A stretch of DNA of 30,074 nt from an uncultured Bacteroides sp. GTDB taxonomy: Bacteria > Bacteroidota > Bacteroidia > Bacteroidales > Bacteroidaceae. Shown here one piece after another: positions 1 to 8,208 of the stretch. Each line of letters begins with the position of its first letter. The first letter of the stretch is position 1. Under the pieces are notes generated by a model. It ran no database searches, had not been told where the DNA came from, and saw nothing but the letters and a program-made list of their open reading frames with translations. Location: NCBI GenBank assembly GCA_958477465.1, contig CAUEFX010000054.1, positions 1 through 30,074 on the forward strand, read 5' to 3'. The translations under genes were made by a program, and so were the position numbers.

Positions 1-1
1 C

Positions 2-1351
2 ATGATCATCATGTTCAACGTGGTGGGCGTGGCGATGCCATTCCCCTTTCTCTTTAGGATGAAATTCCGCTTCACCAACCGGCAGCTTTTGCTCAATGCT
101 GCTTTGGTGATTGCAGCTTGTAATTTCCTCATTATGTGGACAGATTCTGTTCCGGTGATGTGTATTCTCGCCTATATCACGGGTTTCTTCAAGCTCTGCG
201 GATGTTTCGAGTGCATGAGTACCATCCAGTTGTGGATGACTCCGAAGCGGGATTTCACTATTTTCTTTCCACTGCTCTATTGTTTCGTGTTGGGAAATAT
301 GTTTTTGTCTCCTTGGATCACCGAACACCTGATCTATATCTGTCAGGATTGGCGTATCATCAACTGGGTGATGACCGGAGCGCTGCTCACCGTGGCACTC
401 ATCGTATATGTCACCACCCACGATTTCCGCTTCATGAAACCGTTACCGTTCATCAGCATCGATTACCTTGGCTGCTTGCTTTGGTCGGCATGGATGTTGG
501 AGTTCATCTTCTTCTTCAACTATGGTGAGCATTACAATTGGCTCGACTCGAAGGTCATGCAGATGAACTTGCTGCTCTTCGTCATCACAGGATACTTCTG
601 CATCCAGCGAATGCTCCATATCCGTCACCCATACATCGCCCCTGAGGCATGGAAATATAAACGGCTCATCCCACTGCTCATCCTCTTCGCTTTCGTCGAG
701 TTCATGGGCAGCACCCCCAAGGTATTGCAGACTGCTTTCACAGGCGGTATCTTGCATTTCGGAAGCATCACCACCAATGTACTCAACTTTGTGGAATGGG
801 TAGGAGCTATCGCAGGCTGCCTCTTCTGCCTGTTTTGGTGCAAGGTACTTCATCAGAAATACACTCGCTTACTCACCCTTGGAGTAGCGGCTATGGTGGC
901 ATATCCCGTGATGATGTATTTCCTTATCGACCCGGGTTTACCACTGGAGGCGCTCTACCTCCCTACCTTCCTCCGCTCGTTTGGTAATGCGATATTCTTC
1001 TGTATGCTGACGGTATACTTGGAGGAGCTGATGCCTTTCCAGCATTTCTTCATGGGACTGACGATGGCAGGTATCATCCGTAACGGTCCTGTCGCTACCA
1101 TGTGCTCGGGACTCTATAGTTTTGGCCTTCGCCATCAGATGGCTGACAACATGGCCCGTGGTTTGCCATACGATGCCGCTAACCTTTTGATGATCAGTAT
1201 TCGTCAACTCTACGGTATCACTTGTCTCATCGGTATCGCTGTACTTCTCATCTTTCTGCTTTGGGATATCCAACCTGTACGCAGTACCTTAAAGAAGATG
1301 CCGACATGGAACTTTGTGGGGAGGATGATAAAGAAAATGGCTAAACAATAG
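2..1351 (+). CDS. MFS transporter, DHA2/EmrB-like, 5' end missing
   Basis: This is an inner-membrane proton-driven exporter of the major facilitator superfamily, probably a drug or toxic-compound pump. The visible 449 residues are almost all hydrophobic, with about 11 membrane segments. The late part (LEELMPFQHFFMGLTMAG, then a long final helix ending LLIFLLWD and a basic tail) resembles Bacteroidota EmrB-like proteins. The first codon lies at the window edge and the sequence starts inside a membrane segment. Family members are usually about 500-530 residues, so the true start probably lies upstream and the ATG at 2 is internal. Such genes often follow HlyD- and TolC-type genes, which would lie outside the window. 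The substrate cannot be told. No clear terminator follows; only an AT-rich 9-bp inverted repeat (1401-1409 with 1433-1441) is seen. Confidence 0.8.
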   Translation: MIIMFNVVGVAMPFPFLFRMKFRFTNRQLLLNAALVIAACNFLIMWTDSVPVMCILAYITGFFKLCGCFECMSTIQLWMTPKRDFTIFFPLLYCFVLGNMFLSPWITEHLIYICQDWRIINWVMTGALLTVALIVYVTTHDFRFMKPLPFISIDYLGCLLWSAWMLEFIFFFNYGEHYNWLDSKVMQMNLLLFVITGYFCIQRMLHIRHPYIAPEAWKYKRLIPLLILFAFVEFMGSTPKVLQTAFTGGILHFGSITTNVLNFVEWVGAIAGCLFCLFWCKVLHQKYTRLLTLGVAAMVAYPVMMYFLIDPGLPLEALYLPTFLRSFGNAIFFCMLTVYLEELMPFQHFFMGLTMAGIIRNGPVATMCSGLYSFGLRHQMADNMARGLPYDAANLLMISIRQLYGITCLIGIAVLLIFLLWDIQPVRSTLKKMPTWNFVGRMIKKMAKQ

Positions 1352-1486
1352 TGTTGTGTGTGTCCAAGAAAGAACTCATGCAAGATATTAACCAAAAGCT
1401 GCAATAAATGCAAATAGGCTGACACAATTCTTATTTATTGCGATTTATACTAACAGAAACTTCGCTCTAAAAACGGCAAATAGAGA

Positions 1487-1565
1487 AAAAAGTGCATAAA
1501 ATAATGCATAATATGCGTTTATTCCTGCATATTTTCCTATAAAAGAGGATGAATATGCACTTTTT
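1487..1565. repeat. TGCATA-rich block with 12-bp inverted ends
   Basis: AAAAAGTGCATA at 1487-1498 is matched in inverted orientation by TATGCACTTTTT at 1554-1565. Between them lie further ATGCATA, ATATGC and TGCATAT motifs. The role is unknown; it could be an operator cluster or part of a small repeat element together with the hairpin just downstream. Confidence 0.6.
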
Positions 1566-1606
1566 CCCAACAGATTTATCCACTTTTCTCCGGTGGAAAA
1601 GTTCAG

Positions 1607-1643
1607 TTTCTCGTAGAGGAACGATCCGTTCCTCTACGAGAAA
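1607..1643. repeat. Perfect 17-bp inverted repeat with 3-nt loop
   Basis: TTTCTCGTAGAGGAACG at 1607-1623 is followed by ATC and then by its exact reverse complement at 1627-1643. A degenerate echo of the CTCTACG core follows at 1653-1660 and, inverted, at 1679-1686. No U-tract follows either side and no gene ends nearby, so it does not look like a simple terminator. A dispersed palindromic element is more likely. Confidence 0.85.
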
Positions 1644-2019
1644 CCATAAGAGTCTCTACGGGAAAAATAAAAATTCTTCGTAGAGATTACTTTTTATGCT
1701 AACTGACAGCGAAATTCAGATCGTTTTGAAATAGAATAAAGAATGATATAGGTGTGCTTTTCAGATAAATTGTACATGTAATACGAAAAGAGTAAGCAAA
1801 ATAGAAGAGTATTCTCTGTAAATGTGTCTATTTGGAATATCCTATTTGGAAATGAAGGCTGTTTTCGGCTTCCTATATCATTCTCGGCTTAATAAAGAGA
1901 CTCTCGCGAAGTAGAAATATCATTTTGACAATATGATACTTGTTGGTTAATTACATACACTTATGCAGCTCTTATGGATTTTGTCTATCGGGGCATAGAA
2001 TTATTCGATTGGACTTTTT

Positions 2020-2051
2020 TTGTTCTTCCGGTAGCCATCCCCTTATCTTTG
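2020..2051 (+). promoter_or_regulatory. Bacteroidota-type promoter of ahpCF
   Basis: TTG at 2020-2022 (inside TTTTTTTG) and TATCTTTG at 2044-2051 are 21 nt apart and match the primary sigma-factor -33 and -7 boxes known from Bacteroides (TTTG and TAnnTTTG). Transcription would start near 2058, leaving a leader of about 40 nt that is A-rich just before the ahpC ATG. In related bacteria ahpCF is induced by OxyR. I do not see a site that I could assign to OxyR with confidence. Confidence 0.7.
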
Positions 2052-2096
2052 TGCCGAAATCAAAAACAAGTTTAATCAGTAAATAATAAATTTAGT

Positions 2097-2663
2097 ATGG
2101 AACCAATTCTTAATTCTCAACTTCCTGATTTCAGTGTTCAGGCTTTTCATAACGGTAGTTTCAAAACAGTGACCGACAATGACGTTAAAGGCAAATGGGC
2201 GATCTTCTTTTTCTATCCTGCCGACTTCACTTTCGTTTGTCCGACAGAACTGGTGGACGTGGCCGGGAAATACGAACAGTTTCAGGCAATGGGGGTCGAA
2301 GTGTACTCCGTAAGTTGCGATTCACATTTTGTGCATAAGGCATGGCATGATGCTTCCGATAGCATCCGTAAAATTAAGTATCCGATGTTGGCGGATCCTA
2401 CAGGGGCTTTGGCGCGTGCTTTTGGGGTATATATCGAATCGGAAGGTATGGCTTACCGCGGCACTTTCCTGATAAATCCGGAAGGTCGGATTAAGGTGGC
2501 AGAGATGCATGATAATAATATCGGCCGGGATGCAGATGAATTGCTTCGTAAGGTAGAGGCGGCTCAGTTTGTGGCTACTCACGCTGGAGAAGTTTGCCCC
2601 GCCAAATGGAAGAAAGGGGAAGCGACCTTGAAACCAAGCATCGATCTGGTTGGGAAGATTTAA
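2097..2663 (+). CDS. ahpC: Alkyl hydroperoxide reductase subunit C (2-Cys peroxiredoxin)
   Basis: This cytoplasmic peroxidase reduces hydrogen peroxide and organic hydroperoxides and is recycled by AhpF, encoded next door. The 188-residue length is typical of AhpC. The peroxidatic cysteine is C48 in the motif DFTFVCPTEL, and the resolving cysteine is C167 in GEVCPAKWKKG near the C-terminus, as in E. coli AhpC (C46 and C165). The ATG at 2097 fits both the family N-terminus and the promoter upstream. The gap to ahpF is 60 nt, and the two genes are surely co-transcribed. Confidence 0.97.
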   Translation: MEPILNSQLPDFSVQAFHNGSFKTVTDNDVKGKWAIFFFYPADFTFVCPTELVDVAGKYEQFQAMGVEVYSVSCDSHFVHKAWHDASDSIRKIKYPMLADPTGALARAFGVYIESEGMAYRGTFLINPEGRIKVAEMHDNNIGRDADELLRKVEAAQFVATHAGEVCPAKWKKGEATLKPSIDLVGKI

Positions 2664-2679
2664 AGCTCCCAACGTCTGC

Positions 2680-2714
2680 TCCTAATGTCTGATTCCTAAT
2701 TCCTAACTCCTAAC
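2680..2714. repeat. TCCTAA heptamer repeats between ahpC and ahpF
   Basis: Four copies of TCCTAA[T/C] occur at 2680-2686, 2694-2700, 2701-2707 and 2708-2714. The first two are part of a near 14-nt duplication (GTCTGxTCCTAAT). The repeats fill most of the 60-nt ahpC-ahpF spacer, just before the ahpF start. Confidence 0.7.
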
Positions 2715-2723
2715 GATTACACT

Positions 2724-4274
2724 ATGCTCGAATCTGCACTAAAAGAACAACTGAAAGGTATATTTGCCAATTTGGACGGTGATTTTACTTTTGATATCTA
2801 TGTATCCCCGCAACATGAGTATTGCAATGAACTACTTGAGCTGCTGACAGATGTAGCCGATTGTTCTTCTCATATCTCTTGCCGGGTGAATGAGGGAGAG
2901 AGGCTGGAATTCACTTTGTTGAAAAACGGCAGTGAAACCGGCATTACTTTCCGGGGAGTACCTAACGGACATGAGTTCACCTCTTTGCTGTTGGCTATTC
3001 TCAATCTGGATGGGAAAGGTAAAAACTTTCCGGATGAACAGGTCTGTAACCGGGTGAGAGCTTTGAAAGGGCCGATACGACTGACCACTTATGTTTCATT
3101 GACCTGCACCAATTGTCCCGATGTCGTACAGGCGCTTAATGCCATGACTACATTGAATGAGTCTATTGTCCATGAGATGGTGGATGGCGCTCTCTATCAG
3201 GATGAAGTAGAGGCTTTGAAAATTCAAGGGGTACCTTCTGTTTTTGCCGATGGAAAGCTGCTGCATGTAGGACGCGGTGATTTCGGTGAACTTCTGTCTG
3301 AACTGGAAGCCCGATACGGAGTGGATGAAAGCCGGATGGAGACAACGGTGAAGAATTACGACGTTATTGTTGCCGGTGGAGGCCCTGCCGGGGTTTCCGC
3401 CGCCATTTACTCGGCTCGTAAAGGTTTGCGCGTCGCCATTGTTGCCGAACGCATCGGTGGCCAGGTGAAAGAGACGGTCGGCATTGAAAACCTGATTTCC
3501 GTGGCACATACCACCGGGAGTGAGCTGGCCGATAATCTCAAAAGCCATCTCTTGCAGTATCCGGTTGATTTATTGGAACACCGGAAAATTACCTCCGTCG
3601 AGGTCAGGGGAAAAGAAAAGATACTGACCACCTCTGTCGGTGAAAAGTTTTCCGCTCCTGCTTTTATCATTGCCACGGGGGCGAGCTGGCGCAAACTGAA
3701 TGTGCCGGGAGAAGCCGACTATATCGGCAAAGGAGTGGCTTTCTGCCCTCATTGTGACGGTCCGTTCTATAAAGGAAAGCATGTTGCGGTAGTGGGTGGC
3801 GGAAATTCTGGCATAGAAGCGGCTATCGACCTTGCCGGCATCTGTTCGAAAGTGACCGTCTTTGAGTTTATGGATGAGCTGAAAGCGGATAGCGTTTTGC
3901 AGGAAAAAGCAAGAAGCCTTCCCAATGTCGAGATTTTTGTAAGTTCACAGACTACCGAGGTTATGGGAGACGGTAATAAGGTGACGGCCCTTCGGGTCAA
4001 AGACCGTAAAACAGAGGAAGAGCGTTTGGTAGAGTTGGATGGAGTGTTTGTGCAAATCGGTCTGGCTGCCAATAGTGCATCTTTCCGCGATGTCGTGGAG
4101 ACGAACCGTCCCGGTGAAATTGTGATCGATGCACATTGCCGTACCAACGTCCCCGGTATTTATGCTGCCGGCGATGTTTCGACTGTCCCTTATAAGCAAA
4201 TCATAATCGCCATGGGCGAAGGGGCAAAAGCGGCTTTGTCTGCGTTTGAGGATAGGATGCGCGGAGCTATCTGA
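2724..4274 (+). CDS. ahpF: Alkyl hydroperoxide reductase subunit F
   Basis: This FAD-dependent disulfide reductase passes electrons from NADH or NADPH to AhpC. The 516 residues follow the AhpF plan: an N-terminal tandem thioredoxin-like domain (about 1-200) with the redox pair C128-x-x-C131 (CTNC), then a thioredoxin-reductase-like part with the FAD-binding GGGPAG motif at about 217, the catalytic pair C341-x-x-C344 (CPHC), a second nucleotide-binding motif GGGNSG, and the C-terminal FAD motif with AAGDVS. These cysteine positions lie within four residues of those in E. coli AhpF (129/132 and 345/348). The ATG at 2724 fits the family N-terminus. It is the second gene of the ahpCF operon. Confidence 0.97.
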   Translation: MLESALKEQLKGIFANLDGDFTFDIYVSPQHEYCNELLELLTDVADCSSHISCRVNEGERLEFTLLKNGSETGITFRGVPNGHEFTSLLLAILNLDGKGKNFPDEQVCNRVRALKGPIRLTTYVSLTCTNCPDVVQALNAMTTLNESIVHEMVDGALYQDEVEALKIQGVPSVFADGKLLHVGRGDFGELLSELEARYGVDESRMETTVKNYDVIVAGGGPAGVSAAIYSARKGLRVAIVAERIGGQVKETVGIENLISVAHTTGSELADNLKSHLLQYPVDLLEHRKITSVEVRGKEKILTTSVGEKFSAPAFIIATGASWRKLNVPGEADYIGKGVAFCPHCDGPFYKGKHVAVVGGGNSGIEAAIDLAGICSKVTVFEFMDELKADSVLQEKARSLPNVEIFVSSQTTEVMGDGNKVTALRVKDRKTEEERLVELDGVFVQIGLAANSASFRDVVETNRPGEIVIDAHCRTNVPGIYAAGDVSTVPYKQIIIAMGEGAKAALSAFEDRMRGAI

Positions 4275-4275
4275 C

Positions 4276-4302
4276 AAATCTCTTTTTCTCGGGAGATTTT
4301 TT
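4276..4302 (+). terminator. Probable rho-independent terminator of ahpCF
   Basis: AAATCTC at 4276-4282 pairs with GAGATTT at 4293-4299, and the stem runs directly into a short T-tract (to 4302). It begins just past the ahpF stop codon. The stem is short and AT-rich, so read-through is possible. Confidence 0.55.
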
Positions 4303-4380
4303 AGGGGAAGGATAACCGGTATTTCACGAAAAATCACCAACTTTACTCACTGTTATGATAACCCTAAAAAGACAGACAGT

Positions 4381-6519
4381 ATGAGGATCGTATTTCAATG
4401 TGTATGGTTGGTTGTGTTGTTGGCAACACCTTTTGTATCCGGCAGGGCCACTTCTGCGGAAGCCGATGAATTTGAGATGCTTATGAGCAAGATCCGGAAA
4501 GATTTTGTGCATAACCCTTCCATAGAATCCGCTTTATCCAAATACAATCCGGCGGATGGCTCGTTTACCGATATCGATTACAGCCGTACGGACCGCACCA
4601 ACTGGGAGCCGTTGACTCATATCGAGCGTGTTTCTGATTTTGTCTTTGCTTATACGAATGAGGAAAATAAGTATTTTCAAGATGAGGCGCTCTATCATAA
4701 AATTGTCACGGCTCTTGAATATTGGTATCAGCGTAATCCGAATTGCAGCAACTGGTGGTACAATCAGATTGCCGAACCGCAGAAAACAGGTGTGCTTCTG
4801 ATTCAGATGCGGGCAGGGAAAAGGCAGATACCGGCTGACCTGGAAAGCAGGACACTACAACGGATGAAGGCGGAGGGTGGCGATCCCGGCAAATGGACCG
4901 GAGCCAACATGACCGATATTGCCCTGCATTGGATTTACCGGGCTTGCCTGACGCCTGATGAAGATTTGCTGAAGACGGCTATCGGCTATTCGTACAGTAC
5001 GGTTAAGTACACCACGGCTGAGGGATTTCAGTATGATAACAGCTATTTTCAGCACGGCGTGCAATTGTACATCGGCGGATATGGCGATGAGATACTGAAA
5101 GGGGTGACGCAGGTGGCAATGTATACACAGGGCACTCAGTACGCCTTGCCCGCTGAGAAAATGGCTATCCTGGATAAGTTCATGCGAGAGACTTACTATC
5201 AGACGATTCGGGGTAAGTACATGCTGTTTGATGTATTGGGGCGTGGAATGAGTCGTCCGGGCATCACCGACAAGAGTGCGATGGCTCTGTTCGCCAGACG
5301 GATGACCGTATTGGCACCGGAGCATGCCGATGAATACCGGGCGATTGTAGAACGCCTGGAGGAACGGAGACCGGCCGGTTATGGAATCACTCCTCTGCAT
5401 ACACATTACTTTCGGGGAGACTATACCTTACATGTACGTCCGGGCTATACATTTGATGTCCGTATGGTCTCTGCCCGTACGGCCCGATGTGAATATGGCA
5501 ATGGCGAGAATCTGAAAACTTATTTCCTTTCGGACGGTTGTACGAATATGGTTATTGACGGGGATGAATATTTCGGGATTTTCCCTGTGTGGAACTGGAC
5601 TCGGATTCCGGGTGTGACGGCCCCGCAAATGCCTGTTGTGCCGAAAGCCGCCAAGGACTGGCAGGTATCAGGGACTGCAACATATGCCGGTGGGGTTTCG
5701 GACAGTATTTACGGAGTAACCGCTTACGCTTATGATGACAGGTATGCCGGAATAAATACGGCAGCTAAAAAGGCGTGGTTCTTTTTCGATGATGAGATTG
5801 TGTGCCTCGGGGCCGGCATTTCCTCCGCAGCAACAACGGATTTGTGCACTACCGTCAATCAATGCCTTCTTAAAGACCGGCCGGTTACCGCATCTGTAAA
5901 TGGTCGTGTCACTGCCTTGGGAATGGGAGATTTCTCTTATGAAAACAATCTGGACTGGGTCTTGCACAATGGTATGGGATATCTGTTCCCGTCAGGTGGC
6001 CGCCTGTCTCTTACCAACCGTGTGCAAGCGGGAGACTGGTACGATATCAATACTTCGGCCCCTAAGGGAGAGCTGGAGAGAGAGGTGTTTACATTGGGCT
6101 TTGAGCATGGACGGTCTCCTCAGAATGCGGCTTATGCTTATATAATTGTTCCGAATAAAAATACAGCGGAAGAGATGAAGGCCTATCGGGCCGATGATCT
6201 GGAGATATTGGCCAATACCGATTCCGTACAGGTAGTCAGACATAAGAGATTGGGCATCTGGCAGATGGTATTTTACCGGGAAGCGACATTCCGGCATAAG
6301 CAGATGAAGGTAACGGTAGATAAAGGGTGTGCCCTGCTTTTCAAAGAAACAGACCGGACCGTCACACAGTTTCATATTGCAGATCCTGCCCAGACACAAT
6401 CTGTTATTAATGTGGATATTCGCATGCCGGCTAAAGCGAAGAAAGTTCAAAGAGTGGTATGTGATTTTACCGGTACGGGAATTTATGCCGGAATGTCTAA
6501 GGTATATTCTCTCAAATGA
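4381..6519 (+). CDS. Polysaccharide lyase family 8, chondroitin AC lyase-like
   Basis: This exported lyase cleaves chondroitin sulfate (and possibly hyaluronan) by beta-elimination. The 712-residue protein starts at 4381 with a signal peptide (charged start, then WLVVLLATPFVSG); a longer reading from 4246 would overlap ahpF and bury the signal. An alpha-toroid spans about 30-340 and beta-sandwich domains follow. Family landmarks are visible: NWWYNQI at 124-130, N176 in TGAN, H225 in SYFQHG, Y234 in GGYG, R288 and R292 in LGRGMSR, and E371 before NGEN. H225, Y234, R288 and E371 fall on the same numbers as I recall for the Pedobacter heparinus enzyme. It is followed after 43 nt by the phosphatase gene. 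No SusC/SusD, sulfatase or unsaturated-uronyl hydrolase gene is in the window. Confidence 0.93.
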   Translation: MRIVFQCVWLVVLLATPFVSGRATSAEADEFEMLMSKIRKDFVHNPSIESALSKYNPADGSFTDIDYSRTDRTNWEPLTHIERVSDFVFAYTNEENKYFQDEALYHKIVTALEYWYQRNPNCSNWWYNQIAEPQKTGVLLIQMRAGKRQIPADLESRTLQRMKAEGGDPGKWTGANMTDIALHWIYRACLTPDEDLLKTAIGYSYSTVKYTTAEGFQYDNSYFQHGVQLYIGGYGDEILKGVTQVAMYTQGTQYALPAEKMAILDKFMRETYYQTIRGKYMLFDVLGRGMSRPGITDKSAMALFARRMTVLAPEHADEYRAIVERLEERRPAGYGITPLHTHYFRGDYTLHVRPGYTFDVRMVSARTARCEYGNGENLKTYFLSDGCTNMVIDGDEYFGIFPVWNWTRIPGVTAPQMPVVPKAAKDWQVSGTATYAGGVSDSIYGVTAYAYDDRYAGINTAAKKAWFFFDDEIVCLGAGISSAATTDLCTTVNQCLLKDRPVTASVNGRVTALGMGDFSYENNLDWVLHNGMGYLFPSGGRLSLTNRVQAGDWYDINTSAPKGELEREVFTLGFEHGRSPQNAAYAYIIVPNKNTAEEMKAYRADDLEILANTDSVQVVRHKRLGIWQMVFYREATFRHKQMKVTVDKGCALLFKETDRTVTQFHIADPAQTQSVINVDIRMPAKAKKVQRVVCDFTGTGIYAGMSKVYSLK

Positions 6520-6562
6520 ACTACTTTCGCCGGAAGAAACGGAAAAATAAATAAAAGAAGAT

Positions 6563-7357
6563 ATGTTGGATTTAGAGCAACTGACAGCGGATGTATGCCG
6601 TATAGCGACTGCTGCCGGACATTTTTTGAAAGAAGAACGAAAGAACTTTCGCCGTGAATCAGTGATCGAGAAGTGTACGCATGATTACGTCTCTTATGTC
6701 GATAAGGAATCGGAGCGCAGGCTGGTTGCCGAACTTTCGGCTCTGCTTCCGGAAGCGGGATTTATTGCAGAGGAGGGCTCTGCTACGTATAATGACGAAC
6801 CCTATTGCTGGGTAATCGATCCTTTGGACGGTACTACCAATTTTATTCATGACAATGCGCCTTATTGTGTCAGTATCGCTTTGCGCAGCCGGGATGAACT
6901 GTTGCTTGGCGTTGTCTATGAAGCTTGCCGTGATGAGTGTTTTTATGCCTGGAAAGGTGGAAAGGCATGGCTGAATGGCGAACCGTTGCATGTCTCTGAC
7001 ATCGGTGAGGTGACCGATGCTTTCCTGATTGTGGAACTGCCCTATAATGACGCGGCTTATAAGCCGGTTGCCATGCACTTGCTCGATGATTTATATGGCA
7101 AGGCGGGTGCTATCCGTATGAACGGTTCTGCCGCGGCAGCCATTTGTTATGTGGCCGCCGGACGTTTTGACGGTTGGCTGGAAGCCTTCATCGGCAAATG
7201 GGACTATTCGGCGGCGGCACTGGTTGTACTCGAAGCCGGTGGAGAGGTGACCGATTTCTATGGAAACAGAAATTTCATGGAGGGGCATCATATCATCGCT
7301 ACCAATGGCCGCCTGCACACTTATCTGCAGGGTTTGGTTAAGGAGGTTCGTTTTTAG
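6563..7357 (+). CDS. Inositol monophosphatase family protein
   Basis: This is a magnesium-dependent sugar or inositol phosphate phosphatase of the IMPase/SuhB/CysQ superfamily, acting in the cytoplasm. Its 264 residues match the family length. The metal-binding motifs are present: E70 in AEEGSA, D86-P-L-D89-G-T-T-N, and D214 in the late WDYSAAALVVLEAGG motif, with a catalytic-site threonine in DGTTN. The ATG at 6563 is preceded by an A-rich stretch (ataaataaaagaag) typical of Bacteroidota initiation. It lies 43 nt after the PL8 gene and 34 nt before the comF-like gene, so the three are probably co-transcribed. The exact substrate (inositol-1-phosphate, PAP or another) cannot be decided from these motifs. 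Confidence 0.93.
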   Translation: MLDLEQLTADVCRIATAAGHFLKEERKNFRRESVIEKCTHDYVSYVDKESERRLVAELSALLPEAGFIAEEGSATYNDEPYCWVIDPLDGTTNFIHDNAPYCVSIALRSRDELLLGVVYEACRDECFYAWKGGKAWLNGEPLHVSDIGEVTDAFLIVELPYNDAAYKPVAMHLLDDLYGKAGAIRMNGSAAAAICYVAAGRFDGWLEAFIGKWDYSAAALVVLEAGGEVTDFYGNRNFMEGHHIIATNGRLHTYLQGLVKEVRF

Positions 7358-7391
7358 GACTGAGTGCCGGCAGTGATAAGCGATCAGCATC

Positions 7392-8102
7392 GTGCGGAGT
7401 AAAAGTATACTGATAAGAGACTGGCTGGATGCCTTCCTTTCCCTCTTCTTCCCACGGTGCTGCCTGGTATGCGGCAGGGTGTTGGCAAAAGGGGAGGAGT
7501 GCCTGTGTGCCCGTTGCAACATGGATTTACCCCGTACGAATTATCATAAAATGAAAGATAACCCGGTAGAAAAGCGTTTCTGGGGGAAATTTTCCTTGGA
7601 ACGGGCTACTTCCTATTTCATCTACCGACGCGGAGGAGATGTCCGCCATATACTCCATTCGCTGAAATATGGCGGACAGAAAGAAATCGGGGAAATAATG
7701 GGCCGGCATCTGGCTGCGGAACTGCTCTCTTCCGGCTTTCTGGAAGGAGTCGATCTGATTGTTCCCGTCCCCCTTCACAAAAAGAAAGAAAAACTCCGCG
7801 GGTACAACCAAAGTGAATGGATTGCCCGTGGGGTTTCGGCGGTAACTGCCATACCGGTATATACTTACGGGGTGATACGGGAAAAGAACACCGGGACCCA
7901 GACTCACAAATCGGTATTTGAGCGGTGGGAGAATGTAGATGGCGTTTTCCGGGTTACGGCTCCTGAGTATTTCAAGGGAAAACACATACTTATCATGGAT
8001 GATGTGCTTACCACCGGAGCGACCACCGTAGCTTGTGCTTCCGCTTTTGACAAGGTGGAAGGTATCCGTATCAGCGTTCTGACACTGGCGGTAGTGGAGT
8101 AG
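7392..8102 (+). CDS. ComF family phosphoribosyltransferase-like protein
   Basis: The ComF family comprises cytoplasmic proteins tied to natural transformation in some bacteria, but widely conserved without a defined reaction. The 236-residue protein has a cysteine-rich zinc-binding N-terminus (PRCCLVCG at about 21-28, then CLCARCN), a conserved middle segment RGYNQSEWIARGVS, and the PRPP-binding motif of type I phosphoribosyltransferases, ILIMDDVLTTGATT, at about 199-212. It uses a GTG start at 7392; this gives the usual ComF N-terminus (a short helix before the zinc finger), and no ATG is available at a sensible place. It sits 34 nt after the phosphatase gene and is followed by a hairpin terminator. 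Confidence 0.92.
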   Translation: MRSKSILIRDWLDAFLSLFFPRCCLVCGRVLAKGEECLCARCNMDLPRTNYHKMKDNPVEKRFWGKFSLERATSYFIYRRGGDVRHILHSLKYGGQKEIGEIMGRHLAAELLSSGFLEGVDLIVPVPLHKKKEKLRGYNQSEWIARGVSAVTAIPVYTYGVIREKNTGTQTHKSVFERWENVDGVFRVTAPEYFKGKHILIMDDVLTTGATTVACASAFDKVEGIRISVLTLAVVE

Positions 8103-8143
8103 TGCTGTATCATGGTTGCTCAAAACACCCGTAAATAAAAGAA

Positions 8144-8176
8144 CACCCTCGTCACAGATAGCTGCAGGCGAGGGTG
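8144..8176. terminator. Bidirectional terminator between convergent genes
   Basis: CACCCTCG at 8144-8151 pairs with CGAGGGTG at 8169-8176, and a few flanking bases also pair. It lies between the stop of the comF-like gene (+, 8102) and the stop of the 1299-residue protein gene (-, 8209). The stem is GC-rich. The T-tract on the + side is weak (ATCTTGTT), while on the - side the stem is followed by TTCTTTTATTT. It probably serves both strands. Confidence 0.75.
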
Positions 8177-8208
8177 ATCTTGTTAAAAGGAGAGTCTCCT
8201 ATTTGAGG

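Larger units (their letters stand above)
1352..2096. other. Gene-free 745-bp region rich in inverted repeats
   Basis: No convincing coding sequence is found on either strand. From left to right it holds an AT-rich 9-bp inverted repeat at 1401-1441, a block with many TGCATA-like motifs bounded by 12-bp inverted repeats (1487-1498 and 1554-1565), a small hairpin at 1582-1602, a perfect 17-bp-arm hairpin at 1607-1643, a related 8-bp repeat pair at 1653-1686, then AT-rich sequence leading to the ahpC promoter at about 2020-2051. Confidence 0.7.

Noticed and set aside
443..853. Open frame on - inside the transporter gene (136 codons)
   Set aside because: It is fully antisense to a clear membrane-protein gene, has no recognisable domain and an acidic composition that mirrors hydrophobic codons on the other strand.
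1210..1425. Small gene on - after the transporter
   Set aside because: It mostly overlaps the transporter's 3' end and shows no initiation region or known domain.
3096..3548. Open frame on - inside ahpF (150 codons)
   Set aside because: It is antisense to a strongly conserved gene with all catalytic motifs; no family resemblance is seen.
4246..4380. N-terminal extension of the PL8 gene
   Set aside because: It would overlap ahpF and its terminator and place the signal peptide 45 residues inside the protein.
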